A stretch of 64,000 nucleotides of DNA from Methylobacterium adhaesivum. GTDB taxonomy: Bacteria > Pseudomonadota > Alphaproteobacteria > Rhizobiales > Beijerinckiaceae. Below the pieces are notes generated by a model. That model was not told where the DNA came from, did not search any database, and saw only the letters and a program-made list of their open reading frames with translations. Shown here piece by piece: positions 39,083 through 47,524 of the stretch (its first letter is position 1; every line of letters begins with the position of its first letter). Location of the stretch: assembly GCF_022179065.1 (NCBI RefSeq), contig NZ_BPQD01000001.1:248001-312000 (forward strand). Direction: 5' to 3'. The translations under genes and the position numbers were made by a program.

Positions 39083-39982
39083 CTAGGCAACAAGAAAGGC
39101 GCGCAGGGCGTCGAGGGTGCCGGCGGGATTCTCCTCGGCGAGGAAGTGTCCCGAGGCGAGGTCGACGGCCGTCGCCTTCGGCGCGAAGGTGCGCTGCCAG
39201 GCGGTGAGCGGCGTCTCGGCGCTGCGGTCGAGATAGCCGTCACCGGCCAGGATCAGGGTCGGGCAGGTGATCGTGCGCCCGGCCGCGAGGTCGGTCAGAT
39301 CCGCCTCGCGGTCGCGCGTCGCCCCGGCGCGGTAATCCTCGCACATGGCGTGGATGCGCTCGGGCACGGCCCAGCCCTGCCGGTACAGCGCCAGGGCGGC
39401 CGGCGCGAACGCGTCGAGCGACTTGGCGTTGCTCCAGTCGCGCAGGAGGCCCTCGAAATACCCGTCCGGATCCTGCCCGATCTCCCGCTCCGGCACGGGC
39501 GCCGGCCGGGCCAGGGACCGCCAATGCGAAGGCTTGTCCGACGCCTCGATGCGCTCCCACTGCACCAGGGTCGGCAGGATATCGAGCAGCGCGAGGCGGG
39601 CGACACGGCCGGGCTCGTCCAGGGCCAGGCGGTAGCCGAGCCGCGCCCCGCGATCGTGTCCTAAGAGCGCGAAATGCACGTGGCCGAGATGCTCCATCAC
39701 GGCCACGATGTCCTGCCCGAGGGTGCGCTTGGCGTAGGTCTCGTGCGCCGCATCGCCCGCGGGCGCCGCCGACCAGCCGTACCCCTTGAGATCGAGGCAG
39801 ATCACCCGGTGGGTCTCGGCCAGGGCGGGCGCGATCCGGTGCCAGCACGCGTGGGTTTGGGGAAAGCCGTGCAGGAGGAGGACGGGGGCCGCGTCCTCCG
39901 GGCCGCCGATGCGGGCGAAGAAGCGCCCGGCCGGGATGTCGATCCAAGAGGCGGAGAAACCGGGGAAGAGATCCGTGGTCAT
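39083..39982 (-). CDS. Haloacetate (fluoroacetate) dehalogenase-like alpha/beta hydrolase
   Basis: A 299-residue alpha/beta-hydrolase. The oxyanion region is LLLHGFPQTHACWHRI; the nucleophile elbow is LLGHDRGARLGYRLALDEP near residue 107, with aspartate instead of serine, as in haloalkane and fluoroacetate dehalogenases. The arginines after it, the LLDILPTLVQWE segment, HW in KPSHWRSLARPAPVP (halide-site His and Trp), the tyrosine in MCEDYRAGATRD and the C-terminal SGHFLAEE histidine all match fluoroacetate dehalogenase (DehH1 type). It probably hydrolyses a short 2-haloacid; an epoxide hydrolase is the alternative. No halide transporter or regulator gene is near. Confidence 0.82.
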   Translation of the reverse strand: MTTDLFPGFSASWIDIPAGRFFARIGGPEDAAPVLLLHGFPQTHACWHRIAPALAETHRVICLDLKGYGWSAAPAGDAAHETYAKRTLGQDIVAVMEHLGHVHFALLGHDRGARLGYRLALDEPGRVARLALLDILPTLVQWERIEASDKPSHWRSLARPAPVPEREIGQDPDGYFEGLLRDWSNAKSLDAFAPAALALYRQGWAVPERIHAMCEDYRAGATRDREADLTDLAAGRTITCPTLILAGDGYLDRSAETPLTAWQRTFAPKATAVDLASGHFLAEENPAGTLDALRAFLVA

Positions 39983-40181
39983 GGGCGGGCTCCATCGACG
40001 GAGACCGAAAACTAGGGCGCTCGTCGCGCACCGACCACGCGCAGCCGGGGTTTTTGCCCGAGGGCGGCCGTGCGGCTATCGGGCCGGACGCGCGGGATTG
40101 ACGGTTGACCCTCGCACCGGCACACCCGCAGCATGTGGATCGCTTAAGAATCCGCACCCAAAAATCGTCGAGGAGACGCGC

Positions 40182-40244
40182 ATGGTACGGATCGCCGTCC
40201 TTGCCCCGAAGGCAGTGCCCGCCCGCGTGGGGGCTTGCGCATGA
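40182..40244 (+). CDS. 20-codon leader ORF coupled to moxR
   Basis: ATG at 40182 with GAGGAG seven bases upstream opens MVRIAVLAPKAVPARVGACA and stops in TGA overlapping the moxR ATG (GCATGAGC). The ribosome site is better than that of moxR itself. It may serve to load ribosomes for the operon, or be chance. The peptide has no recognisable family. Confidence 0.4.
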   Translation: MVRIAVLAPKAVPARVGACA

Positions 40245-41245
40245 GCGGTGCCGTGCTGGCCGAACGTCCGGCCGCGTCCTCCGTCGATCCCGCCCTGCAC
40301 GCGCGCATCCTCGCCCTGCGCGACGGTCTGCTGCACGGGCTGATCGGCGCCGACGTGATGGTGGAGCGTCTGCTCATCGGCCTTCTCACGGGTGGCCACC
40401 TCCTCATCGAGGGCGCGCCGGGGCTCGCCAAGACCCGGGCCGTCAAGCGCCTGTCGGACGGGCTCGACGGCTCCTTCGCCAGGATCCAGTGCACGCCCGA
40501 CCTCATGCCCGCCGACCTCACCGGCACCACCGTCTGGCGCCAGGATGCCGGCGATTTCGAGTTCCTGCCCGGGCCCCTGTTCCACTCCCTCGTCCTCGTC
40601 GACGAGGTGAACCGTGCCCCGCCCAAGGTCCAGTCGGCCCTGCTGGAGGCCATGGCCGAGGGGCAGATCACCGTTTCGGGCCACACCCACGGCCTGCCCG
40701 ACCCGTTCATGGTGGTGGCGACCCAGAACCCCATCGAGCATGCCGGTACGTTCCCCCTGCCCGAGGCCCAGCTCGACCGTTTCCTCCTCCACGTGGTCGT
40801 GGAGATGCCCGACGAGGCCGCTGAGCGCCGCATCCTCGACCTCGTCGAGGGCGAGCTGAACCACCACGCCGAGGCGATGCCGGTGAAGCTCTCGGTCGCC
40901 GAGATCCGCGCCGCGCGGGAGGCGGCCCTCGGTGTCTACGTCGCGCCGGCCCTCAAGGACTACCTCGTTCGCCTCGTGGCCGGCACCCGCACGGATGCCG
41001 CCGCCCCGGACCTGCGCGCCGCCATCGAGCATCCGGCCTCGCCGCGCGGGACCTTGGCCCTCATGCTCGCCGGCAAGGCCCGCGCCTATCTGCACGGGCG
41101 TGATCACGTCATCCCCGAGGACGTGTCGAGTCTCGCCGCCGACGCGCTGGCCCACCGCATCGGTCTCACCTGGCGGGCCGCCGCCGAAGGCAAGACGGCG
41201 CGCGGCATCGTCCGCGACCTCGTCCAGCGGGTGCGGGCGCTCTGA
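40241..41245 (+). CDS. moxR: MoxR-family AAA+ ATPase
   Basis: A 334-residue chaperone-like ATPase. Walker A is LLIEGAPGLAKTRAVKRL near residue 58, Walker B LVLVDEVNRAPPKVQSALLE near 118, and sensor 1 VVATQNPIEHAGTFPLPEA near 155. MoxR proteins act with VWA proteins in metal insertion or protein complex assembly. The next genes (DUF58, DUF4381, two VWA, TPR, BatD) are its usual partners. In Methylobacterium the related mxaR is needed to activate methanol dehydrogenase; this copy may be a paralogue. Expression may be coupled to a short leader ORF. Confidence 0.94.
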   Translation: MSGAVLAERPAASSVDPALHARILALRDGLLHGLIGADVMVERLLIGLLTGGHLLIEGAPGLAKTRAVKRLSDGLDGSFARIQCTPDLMPADLTGTTVWRQDAGDFEFLPGPLFHSLVLVDEVNRAPPKVQSALLEAMAEGQITVSGHTHGLPDPFMVVATQNPIEHAGTFPLPEAQLDRFLLHVVVEMPDEAAERRILDLVEGELNHHAEAMPVKLSVAEIRAAREAALGVYVAPALKDYLVRLVAGTRTDAAAPDLRAAIEHPASPRGTLALMLAGKARAYLHGRDHVIPEDVSSLAADALAHRIGLTWRAAAEGKTARGIVRDLVQRVRAL

Positions 41246-41253
41246 TCGCCGCC

Positions 41254-42177
41254 ATGGCCTCCTCGTCCGTTCCCGATCCGACGCAGGCGCCCGGCATCCA
41301 CCTCTCGGGCGAGGCTCTCATGGGCCTGCGCCACCTCGCCCGGCGCGGCACGTCACCGGCCACCCGCACCCTGGCGGGCCTGCCCGGTGGGATCGTGACC
41401 CGCCGGCGCGGGCGCGGTTCCGAGCCCGACGACGTGCGCCTGTGGTCGGAGGGCGATGACCGCCGGCACATCGACCGCAACGCCACCGCGCGCACGGGCA
41501 TCCTGCATGTCCGCACCCACCACGACGAGCGCGACCGCGCCGTGGTGCTCCTCGTGGACCTGCGTCCGTCCATGCTGTTCGGCACCCGCCGGGCCCTACG
41601 CTCGGTGGCCGCCGCCGAGGCCCTGGTACTCCTCGGCTGGCGGGTGGCGGGCGATGGCGGTCGCGTCGGCCTCGTGGCGGTGGGGGCGGGCGAGCCCGTG
41701 GTGGTGCGCCCCGCCGGGGGCGAGCGCGCCATGACCGCCGTCACCGGGGCGCTCGCCATGGCGCATGCCCGGGCGCTAGCGGATGCCGCGACCCAGGACC
41801 CGCCCCTGTCGCGCGCCCTGACCCTGGCCCAGAGCCTGCTGCCCTCGGGCGGCCATCTCGTCCTCGGCACGGCCCTGGACAATCCGGGGGACGAGTTCGA
41901 GCACCTCCTCACGGTGATGGCTGAGCGCCTGTCGATCCGCCTCGTCCTCGTGAGCGACGCCTTCGAGCGGACCCGCCCGCCCGGCTTCTACCCCTTCGCC
42001 ACCCCGGACGGACGGCGCGGCACGGTGCAGGCGAGCCGCACGGACACGGCGGCGTCGAGCGCCGACGCCCGCCTCGTCGACTATGCGCGGCGCGGCATCG
42101 AGGGCCTGCGCCTCGACGTCGAGGCCGGGCCGGAAGCCTACGCCCCGCTGATGGAACGGCTCGATGCGGTGCTTTAA
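41254..42177 (+). CDS. DUF58 domain protein
   Basis: A 307-residue soluble protein. The DUF58 signature lies at about residues 58-80 (DDVRLWSEGDDRRHIDRNAT) and is followed by a VWA-like fold (RAVVLLVDLRPSMLFGTRRA, with the usual DxSxS degenerate as DLRPS). Proteins of this type (MxaS, YeaD relatives) accompany MoxR ATPases. It begins 8 bp after the moxR stop and is followed by the DUF4381 gene after 18 bp. Confidence 0.9.
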   Translation: MASSSVPDPTQAPGIHLSGEALMGLRHLARRGTSPATRTLAGLPGGIVTRRRGRGSEPDDVRLWSEGDDRRHIDRNATARTGILHVRTHHDERDRAVVLLVDLRPSMLFGTRRALRSVAAAEALVLLGWRVAGDGGRVGLVAVGAGEPVVVRPAGGERAMTAVTGALAMAHARALADAATQDPPLSRALTLAQSLLPSGGHLVLGTALDNPGDEFEHLLTVMAERLSIRLVLVSDAFERTRPPGFYPFATPDGRRGTVQASRTDTAASSADARLVDYARRGIEGLRLDVEAGPEAYAPLMERLDAVL

Positions 42178-42195
42178 GATCCAGGCTGACGGACG

Positions 42196-42666
42196 GTGCC
42201 CGTGACCCCCGGCGACGCCCCCGCCAGCCTCGACCAGTTGCGCGGTCTCCACCTGCCGGCCGATGCCGCGGGCGCGGCGCAGGGGCCGGTGGTGCTCGCC
42301 ATCGCCCTGGGCTTCACGGCGGCCTTGCTCGTCGGCCTGGTGCGGTTCCTGCGCGTGCGCCGACGCGGCACCATGCGCCGGGTCGCCCTGCGCGAGCTCG
42401 CCGCCGCCAATGCCCTGCCGCCGGAATCGCGCCGGGTCGCCCAGGCACGCCTCCTGCGCCGGCTCGCCCGTACCCTGCGGGGCGACACGGCGGCCTCGGC
42501 TCAGGGCCCCGAATGGGCCGCCACCCTCGACGGCCTGTTCGCCACGGACTTCTTCACGAAGGGGGCCGGACGCACCTTCGCCGACGGGCTCTACCAGCGC
42601 GACCCGCCCGCGCCCGAAATCATCGACGCCGAACTCGTCCGGCTGATGCAGCGGATCGGGGCCTGA
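42196..42666 (+). CDS. DUF4381 domain membrane protein
   Basis: A 156-residue protein starting at GTG. It has one membrane helix (PVVLAIALGFTAALLVGLVRF, about 33-52) and a cytoplasmic C-terminal part with LRELAAANALP-like helices and LDGLFATDFFTKG near 115. The domain is found in MoxR/VWA operons, where it stands between DUF58 and the first VWA gene, exactly as here. It is probably a membrane scaffold; its biochemical function is unknown. The next gene starts 2 bp after its stop. Confidence 0.85.
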   Translation: MPVTPGDAPASLDQLRGLHLPADAAGAAQGPVVLAIALGFTAALLVGLVRFLRVRRRGTMRRVALRELAAANALPPESRRVAQARLLRRLARTLRGDTAASAQGPEWAATLDGLFATDFFTKGAGRTFADGLYQRDPPAPEIIDAELVRLMQRIGA

Positions 42667-42667
42667 C

Positions 42668-43684
42668 ATGCCGAATTGGCTCACCGCCCTGGCCTCGGCG
42701 TTCGACTTCGCGAGTCCCTACGCCCTGCTACTCCTGCCCCTGCCGCTCCTCGCCGCCCGGCTGATGCCGTCCGAGCGGGTCGGTTCGAGCGGAGCCCTGC
42801 GGGTGCCGGCCTCCCTCGTCGCCGCGGCAGCCCGGGGTGACAGCGTCGCCGCCCGCGGCCGCGGCCGCGCCGTCCTGGTCTGGACCCTGTGGGCCGCCCT
42901 GGTGGCGGCGCTGGCCGGCCCCCGCCTTGTCCTACCCGCGACGGCGCTCCCGGCCTCGGGCCGCGAGATCATGTTGGTGATGGATCTCTCGGGCAGCATG
43001 GAGCGGCGCGACTTCTTCCTCGACGGTCAGACGGTGAACCGCCTCACGGCCGTCAAGCGCGTCGGGACCGACTTCATCCGCCGCCGGGCGGGCGACCGGA
43101 TCGGCATCGTGATCTTCGCCAACGAATCCTATGTCGCCGCGAGCCCGAGCTTCGACACCGCCACCGTCGCCCGGGCGCTCGACGAGGCGACCATCGGCCT
43201 CGTCGGCCGCTCCACGGGGATTGGCGACGGCCTCGGCCTCGCCCTGAAGCGCCTCACCCCGCCGCCTTCGGCCGAGACCGGCGAGGCCGGGCCGCCCGTG
43301 ACCGACAAGGTGGTGATCCTGATGACCGACGGGGCCAACAATGCCGGTCAGACCACGCCGCGCGACGTGGCTGGGCTGGCCAAGGAGCTCGGCGTCCGGG
43401 TCCACACCATCGCGCTCGGCCCCCGCGACCTCTCGAACGCCGACGGCGAGCAGGATGTCGTCGACACCGAGACCCTGCGGGAGGTGGCGGACCTCACCGG
43501 CGGCCGGATGTTCCGGGTGAAGACCACCGACGACCTCGTGGCCATGGCGGACGCCATCGACGAGATCGAGGGCGGGCGGGCCAAGGCGCCGCCCCTGCCC
43601 CTGCGCAAGGATCTGTGGCCATGGCCCGCCGCCCTCGGCTTCCTGTGCGCCGCCGGGCTCCTCGCGGCGAGGCGGATCGCGTGA
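42668..43684 (+). CDS. batA: VWA-domain membrane protein, BatA type
   Basis: A 338-residue protein. Two membrane helices at about 17-32 and 76-95 are followed by a von Willebrand A domain (about 98-295) with an intact MIDAS: MDLSGSMERRDF (DxSxS), GRSTGIGDGLG and LMTDGANNAGQT. A third helix (about 316-335) closes the protein. BatA-type proteins place the VWA domain in the periplasm with MoxR in the cytoplasm. The stop overlaps the GTG start of the next VWA gene. The role could be aerotolerance-like or metalloenzyme maturation. Confidence 0.9.
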   Translation: MPNWLTALASAFDFASPYALLLLPLPLLAARLMPSERVGSSGALRVPASLVAAAARGDSVAARGRGRAVLVWTLWAALVAALAGPRLVLPATALPASGREIMLVMDLSGSMERRDFFLDGQTVNRLTAVKRVGTDFIRRRAGDRIGIVIFANESYVAASPSFDTATVARALDEATIGLVGRSTGIGDGLGLALKRLTPPPSAETGEAGPPVTDKVVILMTDGANNAGQTTPRDVAGLAKELGVRVHTIALGPRDLSNADGEQDVVDTETLREVADLTGGRMFRVKTTDDLVAMADAIDEIEGGRAKAPPLPLRKDLWPWPAALGFLCAAGLLAARRIA

Positions 43685-44610
43685 ACGTCCTCGATGCCTT
43701 CACCGTGCTGCGGCCCTGGTGGCTCGCGGCGATCCCCCTGGTCGCGGTCCTGGCCCTGCGCGCCGCCTGGCGCTCCGCTCCCCTCGGCGATTGGATCAAG
43801 GCCGTGGATCCCGGGCTCATGGCGCTCCTGGCGCAACGGGGTGGCGTGCTCGGCGGACGGCGGCAGGCGAACCTCGCCGCGGCCCTGGCGGCCGGCCTCG
43901 TCGCCGTGGCCCTGACGGGGCCGGCCGTGGAGCGGCCGGACGCCACGACGTTCCGCAACCTCGACGCCACCGTGGTGGTGGTCGACCTCTCGCGCTCCAT
44001 CGCCGAGGGTGGACGCCTGAAGGATGTGCGCCAGATCGCCGAGAGCGTCGCCCAGGCGGCGGGCACCCGCAGCGTTGCCGTGGTGGTCTATGCCGGCGAC
44101 GCCTACCTGGCCATTCCCCCGACCACCGACCGCGACGCCCTCGCCTCGACCCTGTTCGCCCTCGACGGCGACACCGTGCCCGACCGGGGCACCCACCCCG
44201 AGCGCGGCCTGGCGCTGGCCCGCCGAACCCTCTCGGAGGCCGGCGTCATCGCCGGGGACGTAGTGCTCGTCACCGATGGCGACGGCATCGGCGACGCGGC
44301 GTCCCGCGAGGCGGCGGCGATCCGTGCCAAGGGCTGGGCCCTGAGCGCCGTGTTCGTCCCGGCGGGGCCCGGCCTGCCGGCGGGCTCGCCCAAACCCGAC
44401 CGGGTGGCCCTGGAACGCCTCGTCTCCACCGGGGGAGGGGGCTTCGCGAGCCTCGACGCACCGGGGCCCGTCCTCGACCGGGTCGGCGCCAGCACGGCGC
44501 AGCACCTCGCCGCCGGCGGGTACACCGTCCTGGCCTTCACCGATCTCGGGCGCTGGCTCATCCTGCTCGCCCTCGTGCCGGCCCTGATCCTGTTCCGCCG
44601 GAGCGCCTGA
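43681..44610 (+). CDS. batB: VWA-domain membrane protein, BatB type
   Basis: A 309-residue protein that starts at GTG within GTGA, overlapping the batA stop. Helices at about 15-30 and 60-78 precede a VWA domain (about 95-285), with the MIDAS as VVDLSRSIAEGG and VVLVTDGDGIGD; a C-terminal helix (LGRWLILLALVPALILF) ends it. It keeps the metal-binding serines. The next gene's ATG overlaps its stop (TGATG), so batA, batB and the TPR gene are translationally coupled. Confidence 0.88.
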   Translation: MNVLDAFTVLRPWWLAAIPLVAVLALRAAWRSAPLGDWIKAVDPGLMALLAQRGGVLGGRRQANLAAALAAGLVAVALTGPAVERPDATTFRNLDATVVVVDLSRSIAEGGRLKDVRQIAESVAQAAGTRSVAVVVYAGDAYLAIPPTTDRDALASTLFALDGDTVPDRGTHPERGLALARRTLSEAGVIAGDVVLVTDGDGIGDAASREAAAIRAKGWALSAVFVPAGPGLPAGSPKPDRVALERLVSTGGGGFASLDAPGPVLDRVGASTAQHLAAGGYTVLAFTDLGRWLILLALVPALILFRRSA

Positions 44611-45530
44611 TGAGACGCCTGTCGCTCCCCGCTCACCTCCCGGCCAAGTTCCAGGCTTTGCCACGCCATTGGACCGTGTGGGCACGGCGGGTCGGCCTCG
44701 GCCTCGCCGGAGCCGGCATCCTCGGGCTCGCCCTGGTGTCGCAGCCGCGCACCGGTCTCGGGCGCGGGCTGATGAGCCTCGGCCTGCCCGGAGCCGCCGC
44801 CGCCATCCTCGACGATCCGGCCTGGCGCGGCCCGGCCCTCTATCAGGCCGGGCGCTACGAAGAGGCCGCGGCCTTGTTCCGCGCGGCCGGCCGGCGCGGC
44901 GCCTACAACCTCGGCAACGCCCTGGCGCGGGCCGGCGATCTTCAGGGCGCCCTCGACGCCTACGACGAGGCCCTCACCTACAATCCGCGCGACGCCGACG
45001 CCCAGGCCAACCGCTCCCTCATCGCCCGCCTCGTCGACGAGGGAGCGGGGGACCCCGGCAAGGGCGGCGGCGTGGCCAACGCCACGGCGACCACGGGCGC
45101 GCGCTACAACAAGACCGCGAACCAGGACCCCAACGACGACACCCAGGCGACCTCCAGCGGCGAGGGCCTCGCCGGCAACAAGGAGGGCGGCACCACCTCC
45201 TCGACGCCGGGCAACAGCAAGGTGGCGCGACGCGGTAAGGCCGAGCAGGTCTCGGTGGAGTCCGGCAAGGGCGAGGCGCGGGGCTCGGCCAGCGACGCCG
45301 CCGGGCGCGGGCGCACGGGCGCGGGCTCCGCCATGGTCGCGGCCGCTCCCGAGAAGGAGGTGCGCCGGGTGACCAAAAGCTTCGAGGCCCACGAGATCCG
45401 GCCCGACCGTCTCTGGCTGCAGACCCTGCCGGACGATCCCGGCCGTTATCTCAAGCTGCGGCTCAAGGCCGAGCAGGCCGTGCGTGTGGAGGCCGGGACC
45501 GCCGTGCCGGGGGGGAGCAACCCATGGTGA
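44610..45530 (+). CDS. batC: TPR-containing membrane protein, BatC type
   Basis: A 306-residue protein with one membrane helix (VGLGLAGAGILGLALVS, about 28-44), then about two tetratricopeptide units (PALYQAGRYEEAAALFRAAG and NLGNALARAGDLQGALDAYD, about 72-125), a long low-complexity Gly/Thr/Ser/Asn/Lys stretch (about 145-240), and a short folded-looking end (DRLWLQTLPDDPGRYLKLRL). This matches BatC/YfbB-like partners of VWA pairs. The low-complexity segment is probably a flexible spacer. The following gene begins 194 bp later, the only real gap in the operon, filled by a palindromic repeat. Confidence 0.8.
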   Translation: MRRLSLPAHLPAKFQALPRHWTVWARRVGLGLAGAGILGLALVSQPRTGLGRGLMSLGLPGAAAAILDDPAWRGPALYQAGRYEEAAALFRAAGRRGAYNLGNALARAGDLQGALDAYDEALTYNPRDADAQANRSLIARLVDEGAGDPGKGGGVANATATTGARYNKTANQDPNDDTQATSSGEGLAGNKEGGTTSSTPGNSKVARRGKAEQVSVESGKGEARGSASDAAGRGRTGAGSAMVAAAPEKEVRRVTKSFEAHEIRPDRLWLQTLPDDPGRYLKLRLKAEQAVRVEAGTAVPGGSNPW

Positions 45531-45590
45531 GCTTCGGCTGCGAGCCCAAACCGTCGTCCCTGGCCAGTCCTGGCGGAAGAGCCACACCCG

Positions 45591-45690
45591 GCTCCCCCTC
45601 CTGGAAGGAGAGGGCTGGGGTGAGGTGTGGTCCCTCTCCGAAAAGGTCACACACCTCACCCTGTCCCTCTCCTTCCAGGAGAGGGGAGCC
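45591..45690. repeat. 100-bp intergenic palindromic repeat element
   Basis: Left arm GCTCCCCCTCCTGGAAGGAG continues to GTGAGGTGTG (ending 45629); the right arm from 45648 to 45689 is its near-perfect reverse complement, with an 18-bp centre. When translated it gives the well-known SPQPSPSRRG / LPLLEGEG-type peptides that mark this class of interspersed repeat in proteobacteria. It lies between the TPR gene and the BatD-like gene. An RNA copy would form a long stem that may end or stabilise the upstream transcript. Confidence 0.8.
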
Positions 45691-45724
45691 GCGCGCGTCT
45701 CGAACTTGGTCGGCGCGTGCGCGC

Positions 45725-46987
45725 ATGGGCGGACTCACGGCCTTCGTCCTGCCAATCCTGCTTCTCTTCTCCCTCTCCGCCCGCGCCGAGATCGCCCCCG
45801 GCGACCTCACCCTCACGGTGACCCCGGAGCGCAACGGCAATGCCGATCCGTTCGCCCGCGAGATGGTGCTGCTGCGCATCCACGGCGTCTATCGCCAGCC
45901 GATCCTGCTGGAGGAGGTGATCCAGCCGTCGCTGGCGAACTTCAGCTGGACGCAGCTCGGCCGCGACCTCTGGACGAAGACCAAGATGCCCGATGGGCAG
46001 AACGCCATCGCGTTCGACCGGGTGGTGGCGATCTTCCCGCACCATCCGGGCGACTTCACCATCGAGCCGTTCCTGCATCGCCTCACCGTCAACGACGGCG
46101 GTACCCGCAAGGTGGTGGACGTGCCCTCGCCCCCGGTGCAGCTTGGCGTGGCGAACTGGACGAAGCCCGTGGGCGGGCCCGATGCCAAGGAGCCGTGGTG
46201 GCTGCCGGCCCGCGAGGTCACCATCACGGATTCGTGGAGCCCCGATCCGGAGACCGTGAAGATCGGCGAGAGCACCCGCCGCATCGTCACCCTGGAAGCC
46301 CACGGCATGGTCGCCGAGGGGTTGCCGCCCCGGCCGGTCATGCGCACGCGCGGCATCCTCACCTTCGCCGGCCCCGTGACCCGCGAGACCATCATCACCC
46401 CCACGGGCCCCATCGCCCGGGCGACCTACCAGTGGGACGTCCGGCCGGCCATCGCGGAGGTGATCCCCTTGGATGCCATCGCGATCCCGTGGTTCGACAC
46501 CGTGTCGCGCACCCTGCGGGAAGCCGAGATCCCGGCCCGCCAGATCGGCGGCGGCCTGCCCGACCGGGACGAGGACGCCAAGCCCCCGGCGCCGGTCTCA
46601 CCCTTCGCCGTGGCGGCGTCGGCCCTGGCGGCCTTCGGCCTCGGCTTGGCCCTCCTCGGGTTCGGAAGCCCGACGCGGGCCCGTCCACGCCTCGACCGGG
46701 CGACCCGCCGCGCCCTCGCCGCCGCTGCCTCGGCGGGCGATGCGGCGGCGTTCCGGTCCCGCCTCGCGCCCGCGCTTCGGGAGAAGCCGGACCTCGCGCA
46801 GGCCTGGCGCGCGAGCCCCGAGATCGCCGCGGGCCTCGATGCCCTCGACGCGACCCTCTACGGACGCGGCCCGGCGACCGGCCTCGACTTGGCCGACCTC
46901 GCCCGGCGTCTCGCCCGGCCCGTCCCCGGCGCCACCCGTCCGGCCACGGATCATGGCCGTCTGGCCAGCCTCGATGGGCGTACCTGA
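45725..46987 (+). CDS. batD: BatD-like membrane protein
   Basis: A 420-residue protein with a signal peptide (GGLTAFVLPILLLFSLSARAE, about residues 2-22 — hydrophobic core LPILLLFSL), a large beta-rich periplasmic region (about 25-290) containing two Ig-like parts (TPERNGNADPFAREMVLLRI and REVTITDSWSPDP), one membrane helix (AVAASALAAFGLGLALLGF, about 298-316) and a short helical cytoplasmic tail. I chose the ATG at 45725; the frame is open from 45524 but that extension translates the palindromic repeat. BatD proteins form a complex with BatA/B. This ends the MoxR operon. Confidence 0.82.
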   Translation: MGGLTAFVLPILLLFSLSARAEIAPGDLTLTVTPERNGNADPFAREMVLLRIHGVYRQPILLEEVIQPSLANFSWTQLGRDLWTKTKMPDGQNAIAFDRVVAIFPHHPGDFTIEPFLHRLTVNDGGTRKVVDVPSPPVQLGVANWTKPVGGPDAKEPWWLPAREVTITDSWSPDPETVKIGESTRRIVTLEAHGMVAEGLPPRPVMRTRGILTFAGPVTRETIITPTGPIARATYQWDVRPAIAEVIPLDAIAIPWFDTVSRTLREAEIPARQIGGGLPDRDEDAKPPAPVSPFAVAASALAAFGLGLALLGFGSPTRARPRLDRATRRALAAAASAGDAAAFRSRLAPALREKPDLAQAWRASPEIAAGLDALDATLYGRGPATGLDLADLARRLARPVPGATRPATDHGRLASLDGRT

Positions 46988-47049
46988 CGGGTATGGTTAA
47001 CCCTCGGTTTACGCCCCTCTGCCAACCCTGGCGGGCGGGGAGTTGATCG

Positions 47050-47454
47050 ATGACGTTGAACTTGGCGACGACGAACGTGGTGACGAAGCGGCCCTGGTAC
47101 CCGGCCTGTCTGATTGCTCTGGGCCTCCTGGCCGGCGGTCCGGCCGGGGCGGCGGATTACGGAATGGCGGAGCGTTCGTTCGGGGGCGGGGGCGAGGTCT
47201 ACGGCGGCGAACTTCCGCCGCGCTACTTTCCCCGTGTGGACGAGGAGGCCCGGGCCGTGCCCAAGTTCGCGCCCCCGCGCCGCCGCCTGGCCGGCTGCAT
47301 CCCACGTCGCGTTCCGATCCCCACCGACCGGTGGGATGATCCAAGCTATGTCGGCTCCGCCTACGGTCTCGGCAAACCGAGCTATTACGGCTTCACGCCC
47401 CCGCTCGGGGTCGACGATCCCTACGGCCGGCCGCTCTTGCCCTACTGCCCCTGA
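47050..47454 (+). CDS. Exported protein of unknown function, Tyr/Pro/Gly-rich
   Basis: A 134-residue protein with a signal peptide (CLIALGLLAGGPAGAADYG, about 20-37). The mature part contains RYFPRVDEEARAVPKFAPPR, a cysteine in LAGCIPRRVPIPTDRWDD, and a tyrosine-rich C-terminus with a final cysteine; the two cysteines may pair. Short exported proteins of this kind are common in Methylobacterium and related genera. There is no known function. It lies 70 bp before panC on the same strand. Confidence 0.72.
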   Translation: MTLNLATTNVVTKRPWYPACLIALGLLAGGPAGAADYGMAERSFGGGGEVYGGELPPRYFPRVDEEARAVPKFAPPRRRLAGCIPRRVPIPTDRWDDPSYVGSAYGLGKPSYYGFTPPLGVDDPYGRPLLPYCP

Positions 47455-47524
47455 CGGGCTGGCGCGGGCGCAGGCGGGCGATTAGGTCTGGGGCCGAACG
47501 TGCGATCCAGACAAGGCTTCTTCC

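Noticed and set aside
45524-45724. N-terminal extension of the BatD-like protein
   Set aside because: The added residues translate the palindromic repeat (KERAGVRCGPS, PSPSRRGE); the signal peptide begins at the ATG at 45725.
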